NCBI GenBank assembly: GCA_031253875.1
Contig: JAIRVN010000107.1
Span: 1-13,814 of the forward strand
Length of the DNA stretch: 13,814 nt
Direction of reading: 5' to 3'
Source of the DNA: Deltaproteobacteria bacterium
GTDB lineage: Bacteria; Desulfobacterota; Desulfovibrionia; Desulfovibrionales; Desulfovibrionaceae
A program made the translations under genes and the position numbers. Below are positions 6,145-12,483 of this stretch, piece after piece; position 1 is the first letter of the stretch; each line of letters starts with the position of its first letter. The notes under the pieces were generated by a model that saw only the letters and a list, made by a program, of their open reading frames with translations, was not told where the DNA came from and did not search any database.

Positions 6145-9066
6145 ATGCGTCTCCTTACCAAGCTTCTCAGCGCCATCCTTCTCACGGTTGCAGTCAGCAC
6201 GGCCATCGCCGCGTATGTTACGTACCGCGAAGCAATCACAGCCATCGACAACACGGCTATGGAAACCACCCGCCTGGTCGCTCTTGAGGTGAGCAACCTT
6301 CTTGATCTGCTCATCAACGGACTCAAGCACGATACCGCGCTGCTCACCCAGCGCGATGTGGTGCAACACCTGTACGCCTCGCCGTCACACGCCGTTTCCG
6401 GAACAATGCAGGAGGAGTTCAACCGCCTGGTGGCATTCCAACGCGCCCGCGATGAAAAACGCGATGCCGCACTGTTTGATCTTCAAGGCAACATGATATT
6501 GAAGACAGCATCCCTGCCGCCAGATATCGACTACAGCCGCAGTGAATATTTTGCCGCCGCCCTGCGCGGCGAATCTGTCATGAGCCGCCCGCTGTTCTCG
6601 GAACAGCGGGAAAATTTTTTCCTGTTTGCGGCTGTGCCGATAGTTGTGGCGGGAGAAATCAGGGGGGTTGCCATTTGTACGGTGGGCCTGGAACACGTGA
6701 GTTCCAGGGTACTTGCCGTCCGACTGGGCGCAAACGGCTACTGTTACGTCCTGGACAGCCAGGGCAACGTGCTTATCCACCCGCGTCTGGCGATGAATGT
6801 GCGCATTCGTCCGCCAGAGCGCCAGGGATGGTGGAGTTATACCTGGGAAGACGTGGACAGACAGTCCTACGCCAGCAGACTTTCGTCCATGGACTGGTAT
6901 GTCGTGGCCTTGCTGTTCAAAGAAGACCTCCAAGCGCAGGCGTCCCGGATAAGCAGCTACAACTTTATAGTCAATGCCGCCCTGCTGGCCGTGGTGAGCC
7001 TTGTTCTCTTTTTCATCGTGCGCAGCATCACCGCCTCGCTGACGCAGGGCGTGCGCTTTGCCAGAGCCATCTCCGCAGGGGATTTCTCGCATACGCTGGC
7101 TGTCCGGCGCAGCGACGAACTCGGGGAACTCGCCGATGCCCTGCGGCATATGCAGCATACGCTACGCGCCAATCTTGACAATCTCCTGCTGGAGAAGAAA
7201 AATGCCGAGGAGGCGCGTCAGGCGTTGAGTCGCCACAAGGAGAGCCTGGAAGAAACCGTCCATATCCGCACCAAGGAACTATTCCAGGCGGAATCGACGC
7301 TGCGCCTGCTGTTGAATGCTGTGCCCGCCGCTATCCTCGGCCTGAATCGGGAAGGATGTATACAATTTGTCAACCAGGCCGCCACGAAGATACTGGGTTT
7401 TGAGGTCGGCGAGCAGCTTCCGGAAAACATCCACGCCGTCGGCTTGTACGCGACGCGTCCAGAGGGAAAAAGTCCTGCGCTTGAGGCCGCTGCCAAGCAT
7501 GAGTATGCGGTTTTCCCCGAGTCCACCGTTTGGCGCAGGGACGGGACCAGTCTGCCCGCCGATGTGAGCATTCACCCCACCAGCCGGGAAGACCCTCATA
7601 TCGTTGCCGTGCTTTCGGTGCATGACATCAGCACGCGTAGCGAACTCGAAGCCGAAGTGCGGGCGCTGTACAAAACCTCGGCCGACTCCTATCTCATCTG
7701 GGATATGCAGGGACGTTGCCTGAAAATCAGCGACGACGCCCTGCACTTTTTCGGCGCCGTCAACCGCAAGCACTTTACGCAGAATTGGAATTCCTTCGTC
7801 GTGCCCGGCGCGCCGGGAGAACCCACGCCCGATGCAATTCTGAATACGGCCGCTGCAAGCGGTTTCACACGTTTTGAGTGCATGCTGCGGGATGTCCGGG
7901 GCGTATCCATCCCGTGCGAAGTCAGTCTGGCGCCCCTTGCGTACCGGAACCAACCCGCCCTTTTATGCTCCGTACGCGACTTGCGGGGTCTCAAACACGC
8001 CGAGGCGGAGGCGCTTGCGGCCAGTGACGCGAAAAGCGAATTTCTGGCGGTGATGAGCCATGAACTCCGTACGCCGCTGAACGGGATCATGGGCATGCTC
8101 CAGCTTGCGCGACTGATGCAGGACGTACGGCAAATCCATCCTTGTCTTGATACCGCCCTGGAGTGTAGCCATAACCTTTTGCAGTTACTCAGCGATATTC
8201 TTGATATCTGCAGTCTTGAAAAAGGAACCATACAAATACACCCCGCGCCCTTCACTCTTGAAGAACTGGTACATCCCGTGTTCGGCACGCTGCAAAGCGC
8301 GGCGGCATCCAAAGGACTCAACTTTTCCCACACCATTGACCCCTCACTGCCTGCGGTGTTCAGCGGCGATGTGCGGCGCATCCGCCAAATCCTGTTCAAT
8401 CTGGTCGGCAACGCTCTGAAATTCACCGCTATGGGCGAAATATGCGTTGAACTGCAACCCATAGTGGATGCCAAGCTCCAGCTTCATCCCGGGGTGCGCA
8501 TTTGTGTGCGGGATACGGGAATCGGCATTCCCGAGGAAAAACTGCCCTACCTGTTCGGCCTGTTCACGCAGATGGACAGCAGCATATCCCGCGATTACGG
8601 CGGCATGGGGCTGGGGCTCCCCCTCGTGCAGCGCCTCACCCGTCTCATGCATGGCGATCTGCATATTTCCAGCGTGGTCGGACAAGGAAGCGAAGTGCGG
8701 GTGGATATTCCCCTGGAAGCGCCCCGCGAAGCAAAGCAAGAACCCGCTTTCTTTTCCGGGGCGGCACGACAACTTCTCCCCATGTACAAAATCCTGGCTG
8801 TGGCCCAGGACATGGCCAAACTGCAACTTCTCCTTTTGTCGCTGCAAGGCCTTGGCTGCAGTCCCATGGGCGTCACCGGCAATGAAAACATCTTGGAAGC
8901 CTTGCGACAGGATCCGTACGATATGGTGCTGATCAGTGTGTCTACGGCACAGCGGCAGGAAGACCTGGAAATATGCCGTCTCATCCGCAACGAGAATTCC
9001 AGGGTGCTCAATCCGCAAATTCCCATTATCGTGCTGACGGAAGATACGCTGCTGGCCAACGCATAG
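6145..9066 (+). CDS. Membrane hybrid sensor histidine kinase (dCache-HAMP-PAS-PAS-HisKA-HATPase-truncated REC)
   Basis: 973 residues from the ATG at 6145, chosen because GGGAAG lies 4 nt upstream and the first helix begins there; the frame is also open from a TTG at 6094. Order: TM1 (about 5-25), periplasmic dCache-like domain (LFDLQGN, DYSRSEYF, GYCYVLDSQGNVLIHPR), TM2 (about 273-295), HAMP, coiled coil, PAS (about 386-500), PAS (about 503-615), HisKA with H639 in SHELRTPLNG, and HATPase_c with N756 (N box), D790 in DTGIGIP and G819 in GGMGLGLPL. The kinase core looks intact. From about 880 a receiver-like segment starts (YKILAVAQD) but has S931 where the phospho-acceptor Asp belongs and stops at VLTEDTLLANA, before the conserved Lys. 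It senses an unknown periplasmic small molecule. Its stop is 1 nt from the convergent lipoprotein gene's stop. Confidence 0.93.
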   Translation: MRLLTKLLSAILLTVAVSTAIAAYVTYREAITAIDNTAMETTRLVALEVSNLLDLLINGLKHDTALLTQRDVVQHLYASPSHAVSGTMQEEFNRLVAFQRARDEKRDAALFDLQGNMILKTASLPPDIDYSRSEYFAAALRGESVMSRPLFSEQRENFFLFAAVPIVVAGEIRGVAICTVGLEHVSSRVLAVRLGANGYCYVLDSQGNVLIHPRLAMNVRIRPPERQGWWSYTWEDVDRQSYASRLSSMDWYVVALLFKEDLQAQASRISSYNFIVNAALLAVVSLVLFFIVRSITASLTQGVRFARAISAGDFSHTLAVRRSDELGELADALRHMQHTLRANLDNLLLEKKNAEEARQALSRHKESLEETVHIRTKELFQAESTLRLLLNAVPAAILGLNREGCIQFVNQAATKILGFEVGEQLPENIHAVGLYATRPEGKSPALEAAAKHEYAVFPESTVWRRDGTSLPADVSIHPTSREDPHIVAVLSVHDISTRSELEAEVRALYKTSADSYLIWDMQGRCLKISDDALHFFGAVNRKHFTQNWNSFVVPGAPGEPTPDAILNTAAASGFTRFECMLRDVRGVSIPCEVSLAPLAYRNQPALLCSVRDLRGLKHAEAEALAASDAKSEFLAVMSHELRTPLNGIMGMLQLARLMQDVRQIHPCLDTALECSHNLLQLLSDILDICSLEKGTIQIHPAPFTLEELVHPVFGTLQSAAASKGLNFSHTIDPSLPAVFSGDVRRIRQILFNLVGNALKFTAMGEICVELQPIVDAKLQLHPGVRICVRDTGIGIPEEKLPYLFGLFTQMDSSISRDYGGMGLGLPLVQRLTRLMHGDLHISSVVGQGSEVRVDIPLEAPREAKQEPAFFSGAARQLLPMYKILAVAQDMAKLQLLLLSLQGLGCSPMGVTGNENILEALRQDPYDMVLISVSTAQRQEDLEICRLIRNENSRVLNPQIPIIVLTEDTLLANA
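6588..6620 (+). terminator. Terminator-like hairpin inside the kinase coding sequence
   Basis: CCCGCTGTTC (6588-6597) and GAACAGCGGG (6601-6610) are a perfect 10-bp inverted repeat with a 3-nt loop, followed directly by four A (6611-6614) and six T (6615-6620). In the sense direction this has the form of an intrinsic terminator; in the antisense direction no T-run follows. It falls about 150 codons into the gene, in the dCache-encoding part (protein RPLFSEQRENFF). The structure is seen directly; any function is inference. Confidence 0.45.
6687..6708. repeat. 8-bp inverted repeat inside the kinase gene
   Basis: CCTGGAAC (6687-6694) and GTTCCAGG (6701-6708) form a perfect 8-bp stem with a 6-nt loop (ACGTGA), about 80 nt beyond the terminator-like hairpin. 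No T-run follows. It may be chance within coding sequence. Confidence 0.4.
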
Positions 9067-9067
9067 C

Positions 9068-10450
9068 TCAATCCGCGCCGTAGCCGGGCAACGTGATCAT
9101 GGCCCCCAGCCGCTCAAGCAGGCTTGCGCTGTCTTTCAGCGCGGGCAATTCCCACCCGATCCGCAGGCTGCTCACCACGGCCCTCCCCAGGACATGACGC
9201 GCATCGTCATCTCCCCCCTCGACAACCCGCAAGCCCCATATATTGTGGAACACCACGCTCTCATTCCGGTACTGCCCGAGATAGAGCATGATATGTCCGC
9301 GCAGCCAGAGCAGGCTCATGAACGGCACTCCCGAGGCGCTGATCAGCTGCTCCTTGTCCGCGCCGTTCAGGCCTTCCAACATGATAACGCTTCCACTCCT
9401 GCCCTGGGCCGCTGAATTGCGGGGCAGCCAGATGCCGAAGGGAGCAAAGATATCCCGCACCGTGGACGAGCAGTCCCGCCATGCGTACAGGCCCCCCCAG
9501 CCATAAGGCTGACCCAGCATCTGATTGCCCACCCTGGCAAGCCAAGCGGGATTCAGGGGCAAGGGTTTGACTTTGGCCTGATCCGAACCGAGCGCAACCG
9601 CGGCAATGACGGCCTGTCCCTGTGAACCGCGCACCGGCGCCAGCACGTTTATGCCACGCGCATGTTCTTTGTGCAGGGGATACACAGCGCCAATGTGCGT
9701 GTGGCCAATGACGCCCGCCTTCGTGGCGAGCGGCAGATCGTCCCGGATGACGGCGGCATAACGTCCATTGCGGTACTGCGCCATAAAGGACGCATCCACC
9801 AGCGCCACATCCTCCGCCGACACCCAGCCGGACGCGATGGGGGTGTCCACAAAATACCACGCGCCGTCCGCCGAAATATGGGCCGCGTACAACGGTGTGC
9901 CGAGAAAGAGCGAACTGTACTGAAACATGTCAAAGGGATTGTCCCGGCCAAAAGGACGTGGCGTGGTCATGCGCGGGCGCGTGCTGGGCAGTTCCCGGAT
10001 GAAGGTATGGCGGAGAGTGATGCCGGGTTGCGCAACGCACGGATACGAACCGAGGTTCGCGTTGGCCCGCATGCCGTCCCATTCCTCCCGCGTCCAGGGC
10101 CGCGCGTTTTCCGTGAAGCCCTGCGGCCCCTTGCCGAAACGCAAGGCTAGCGCCTTGGCCGTTACAGCCGCTCCGGCCTGTTGCCAGGGACTGAAAAAAA
10201 TACGGTCAAAACGCGCGTCCTGCCGCGCCTGTTCCTGTTGGGAAAGAAGCCGGCGATCCTTGCCGATGCGTTGCGCATAGACCGTCAAATCCTGCGGCAA
10301 GCGGCGCAGATCTTCCACATCGCGCATGTGGGCGAAGCGCGGTTGCTCGCGCAGGCCGGTATCTTCCCGGGTAGCACAGCCTCCCAGCATCGCGACGCAA
10401 CACAAAAACACGAGTATCGCGGATGCCGGAACACGGAAAAGTTGCAACAT
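9068..10450 (-). CDS. SH3b-NlpC/P60 cell-wall endopeptidase lipoprotein
   Basis: 460 residues from ATG at 10450. A lipoprotein signal (RVPASAILVFLCCVAMLGGC) puts lipidated Cys at C25. Residues about 45-150 match the N-terminal stabilising domain of this family (DLRRLPQDLTVYAQRIG, RFDRIFFSPWQ). Two bacterial SH3 domains follow (about 160-290; SSLFLGTPLYAAHISADGAWYFV, SGWVSAEDV, GHTHIGAVYPL), then NlpC/P60 with YGWGG (Y316), C327 in DCSSTVRDIF, H386 in RGHIMLYLG and H402 in HNIWGLR as the likely triad. Relatives cut the gamma-D-glutamyl-diaminopimelate bond of stem peptides whose L-Ala end is free; a recycling role is family knowledge. The frame stays open to 11413, but beyond 10450 it is antisense to the regulator. 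A GTG four codons upstream (10462) is an alternative start; the ribosome-binding site is weak (AGGTG). Confidence 0.92.
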   Translation of the reverse strand: MLQLFRVPASAILVFLCCVAMLGGCATREDTGLREQPRFAHMRDVEDLRRLPQDLTVYAQRIGKDRRLLSQQEQARQDARFDRIFFSPWQQAGAAVTAKALALRFGKGPQGFTENARPWTREEWDGMRANANLGSYPCVAQPGITLRHTFIRELPSTRPRMTTPRPFGRDNPFDMFQYSSLFLGTPLYAAHISADGAWYFVDTPIASGWVSAEDVALVDASFMAQYRNGRYAAVIRDDLPLATKAGVIGHTHIGAVYPLHKEHARGINVLAPVRGSQGQAVIAAVALGSDQAKVKPLPLNPAWLARVGNQMLGQPYGWGGLYAWRDCSSTVRDIFAPFGIWLPRNSAAQGRSGSVIMLEGLNGADKEQLISASGVPFMSLLWLRGHIMLYLGQYRNESVVFHNIWGLRVVEGGDDDARHVLGRAVVSSLRIGWELPALKDSASLLERLGAMITLPGYGAD

Positions 10451-10544
10451 GGACGCCAACACCTGTCGTGTTATCACTTCTGTACGCAGCGCCGGCAGGC
10501 ATGCGCTACGCTCCGGGCTGTGCACGGATGCGGACAAGAGTTCC

Positions 10545-10573
10545 TTGCTTCTCAAACCGGCGTTGTATATACC
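10545..10573 (+). promoter_or_regulatory. Weak candidate promoter for the tandem-receiver gene
   Basis: TTGCTT (10545-10550) and TATACC (10568-10573) are 17 nt apart, about 60 nt upstream of the GTG start. Each hexamer matches only half to two thirds of the sigma-70 consensus. The -10 overlaps the first copy of a 10-nt direct repeat. Confidence 0.3.
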
Positions 10574-10586
10574 TGCATATACCTGC
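10567..10586. repeat. Tandem 10-nt repeat in the divergent promoter region
   Basis: ATATACCTGC occurs twice without a gap (10567-10576, 10577-10586) in the 183-nt region between the divergent lipoprotein and regulator genes. A 10-nt period places both copies on the same face of the helix, as in a two-site operator, but two short copies could be chance. Confidence 0.5.
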
Positions 10587-10633
10587 TTGAGCATAAAAAG
10601 AAAATACGGCATACGCCGCCTCAGGAGGGCTGT

Positions 10634-11428
10634 GTGAGCGCAAACACCTTGCTTATCGTCGAAGACAGCTTTGTTCAGGCAAAAATCATCCGTAAGCAGT
10701 TTGAAGTACTCACGGATTTTTCCATGCTGATTGCTCCCAACCTGTCGGAAGCTGCGGCGCTGATTACCGCCCATAAAGAAAAACTGTTTGCGGCCGTTGT
10801 GGACTTGAACCTGCCGGACGCCCCCGACGGCGAAGCCGTGGATTTGTGTCGCGAACACGGCCTTGTCTGCATTGTGCTCACCGCCTCTTTTGACGAATCC
10901 CTGCGTCAGCAATTCCTGGAAAAACGCGTGGCGGACTATTTTCTCAAGGGCAGCATAGATGACATCGAACCATTGACCGTGAGCGTGCAGCGGCTGCATG
11001 CCAACCGCAGGGTAACGGCGCTGGTGGTGGATGATTCCGCAACGCAACGGCAGATTGTGAAAAAAATGCTGGCCGCGCAATGCATCGCTGCCCTTGAAGC
11101 AACCGACGGCATGGAGGCCTTGGAAGTGCTTGCCCAGAATCCCGGTATCCGGCTGGTGATCACCGACTTCGAGATGCCGCGCATGGACGGCATCACGCTG
11201 GTGCGCGAAATCCGTGGCAAGCATAAAATCAATGACATGGCGGTGATCGGACTTTCTTCCGCAGGGTCCGGCCCGTTGACCGCCAAATTTCTCAAATACG
11301 GCGCCAATGATTTTCTTACCAAGCCCTTTGAAGCCGAGGAATTTTACTGGCGGGTCAATCAGACCCTGAATATACTTGATGTGATGCAGGAATTGCGGGA
11401 TTACCGCGATCACGCGGCAAAACGTTGA
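10634..11428 (+). CDS. Tandem-receiver response regulator without output domain
   Basis: 264 residues from a GTG start, fixed by AGGAGGG at 10623-10629. Receiver 1 (about 4-120) has LLIVEDS (E10, D11), phospho-acceptor D57 in AVVDLNLPD, VLTAS and K105 in YFLKGS. Receiver 2 (about 127-245) has LVVDDS (D133, D134), D178 in VITDFEMPRMDG, GLSSAGSG and K230 in FLTKPF. Both have all residues needed for phosphorylation. The protein ends with a helix NILDVMQELRDYRDHAAKR, the kind of linker that in related regulators leads into a GGDEF diguanylate cyclase, but the stop follows at once. It presumably acts as a phosphate relay or sink, or through protein contact, in the cytosol. The nearby hybrid kinase, whose own receiver is defective, is a candidate partner. 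The start at 10634 discards an open but non-coding-looking extension to 10181. Confidence 0.92.
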   Translation: MSANTLLIVEDSFVQAKIIRKQFEVLTDFSMLIAPNLSEAAALITAHKEKLFAAVVDLNLPDAPDGEAVDLCREHGLVCIVLTASFDESLRQQFLEKRVADYFLKGSIDDIEPLTVSVQRLHANRRVTALVVDDSATQRQIVKKMLAAQCIAALEATDGMEALEVLAQNPGIRLVITDFEMPRMDGITLVREIRGKHKINDMAVIGLSSAGSGPLTAKFLKYGANDFLTKPFEAEEFYWRVNQTLNILDVMQELRDYRDHAAKR

Positions 11429-11438
11429 TCCCGCCGCC

Positions 11439-11460
11439 AGAGCAAGGAAGCAAATGCTCT
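11439..11460. other. Weak inverted repeat between convergent genes
   Basis: AGAGCA (11439-11444) and TGCTCT (11455-11460) bracket a 10-nt loop in the 30-nt gap between the regulator and the TauE/SafE gene and touch the latter's stop codon. There is no T-run on either side, so it is at best a weak bidirectional terminator. Confidence 0.2.
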
Positions 11461-12256
11461 ACAGAAGGGTCCACAACATCCGTGTGGCGATGCAAACGAG
11501 AAACACGGCAAAAATGCGCTTCAGTTTGCTGACCGGCAGAGAGTGGGACAATTTTGCGCCCAGAGGCGCCATGCAATAACTGGCCGCGGCAATGCCCGTC
11601 AGCGCCACGAGGCTGACATAGCCCAGCGAGTACGGGGGCAAGTTCGGCACGGACAGCCCGTTCCAGATGAAGCTCACGGTTCCCGCAACGGCGATGGGAA
11701 AGCCGATGGCGGCGGATGTGCCCACGGCGGTATGCATGGGCACGTTGCAATAGCTCATGAAGGGCACGGAAAGCGTACCGCCGCCTATGCCGACCAGGCT
11801 GGAAACCACACCGATGACGCCGCCCACGCCGTTCATGCCGAGCGTGCCGGGCAGATGCCTGCCGGCTTTGGGCTTGAAATCCAGAAACATCTGGATGGCA
11901 ACGTAATAGAGAAAACAGACAAAAAAGGCCCGCAAAAAGACCACGGGCAGCGCGGCTGCCAAAAAACCTCCCCCGAAAGTTCCAATGAGAATGCCGGGCG
12001 TAATGGAGCGCCAGATATCCCAGCGCACAGCGCCGCGTTTGTCATGCGCGCGGAAACTGGAAATCGAGGTTATGGTGATAGTGGCCAGCGAGGTGCCAAG
12101 CGCCATAAGCTGAATCAATTCCGCGGGCACGCCTTGCCAAGGGAAGATGAACACCAGCATGGGCACGATAACAAGGCCGCCGCCCACTCCCAGGAGTCCC
12201 GCCAGAATGCCGGCGACGACTCCGCAAGCCAGATATACGAGCAATGCTGTTATCAT
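11459..12256 (-). CDS. TauE/SafE family membrane permease
   Basis: 265 residues, very hydrophobic, with about eight predicted membrane segments. The two internal half-repeats typical of the family are clear: LLGVGGGLVIVP (21-32) and LVGIGGGTLSVP (154-165), each followed by a conserved GTS/A stretch (ALGTSLATI, VGTSAAIGF). A hydrophilic loop at about 125-140 separates the halves. Members are inner-membrane exporters or importers of sulfite, sulfonates, sulfoacetate or other organic anions; the substrate cannot be read from the sequence. The gene starts 38 nt after the radical SAM stop on the same strand, so the two are probably co-transcribed. The ribosome-binding site is weak (GGGG about nine bases upstream). 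It converges with the tandem-receiver gene, 30 nt apart. Confidence 0.9.
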   Translation of the reverse strand: MITALLVYLACGVVAGILAGLLGVGGGLVIVPMLVFIFPWQGVPAELIQLMALGTSLATITITSISSFRAHDKRGAVRWDIWRSITPGILIGTFGGGFLAAALPVVFLRAFFVCFLYYVAIQMFLDFKPKAGRHLPGTLGMNGVGGVIGVVSSLVGIGGGTLSVPFMSYCNVPMHTAVGTSAAIGFPIAVAGTVSFIWNGLSVPNLPPYSLGYVSLVALTGIAAASYCMAPLGAKLSHSLPVSKLKRIFAVFLVCIATRMLWTLL

Positions 12257-12294
12257 ACACGTGTGCCCCGTAAAAAATTGTGTTCCATTCCCGG

Positions 12295-12483
12295 CTACGC
12301 CATACTGTCGTCGTCAAGGCTGTCTTCGTCGTCGGGCTGCCACGTTGATTGTTTGCGTGTGGAGTCGCTCTTTTTTCCGGCCGGGCCGGGCTCTTCCAAC
12401 ATGCTGTCGTCATCAAGACTGTCCTCGTCGTCGGGCTGCCATTTCGACTGCGGGCGCAGCGGAGGTGTTGTCGTATCAGCCAT
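12295..12483 (-). CDS. Possible internally initiated 62-residue acidic repeat peptide
   Basis: In the same frame as the end of the radical SAM gene, ATG at 12483 (Met426 of the long form) is preceded by AAGGAG with a 6-nt spacer, stronger than the site of most genes here. Translation from it would give a free peptide of 62 residues: 14 Asp, 4 Glu, 6 Lys/Arg, no Cys, and two Trp, one per repeat. The layout is MADTTTPPL, repeat 1, linker LEEPGPAGKKSDST, repeat 2, Ala. The codons for DEKE that make up the site could have arisen by chance in acidic coding sequence, so this is an alternative product, not a certain gene. If real, it could be a modification substrate or binding partner of the radical SAM enzyme. 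No database family was recognised. Confidence 0.35.
   Translation of the reverse strand: MADTTTPPLRPQSKWQPDDEDSLDDDSMLEEPGPAGKKSDSTRKQSTWQPDDEDSLDDDSMA

Noticed and set aside
10181..10633. Upstream extension of the tandem-receiver frame
   Set aside because: It runs antisense through the lipoprotein's signal region, and AGGAGGG at 10623-10629 clearly sets the GTG at 10634.
10451..11413. Long N-terminal extension of the NlpC/P60 lipoprotein frame on the minus strand
   Set aside because: The extension is antisense to the well-supported tandem-receiver gene, has no family resemblance, and the lipoprotein signal with its Cys lies right after the ATG at 10450.
11439..11460. Hairpin between the tandem-receiver and TauE/SafE genes as a true terminator
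   Set aside because: Only six pairs, a 10-nt loop and no T-run on either strand; kept only as a low-confidence feature.
12257..12264. Palindrome ACACGTGT just before the TauE/SafE start as an operator
   Set aside because: A single 8-bp palindrome is expected by chance in a window of this size and has no second copy nearby.
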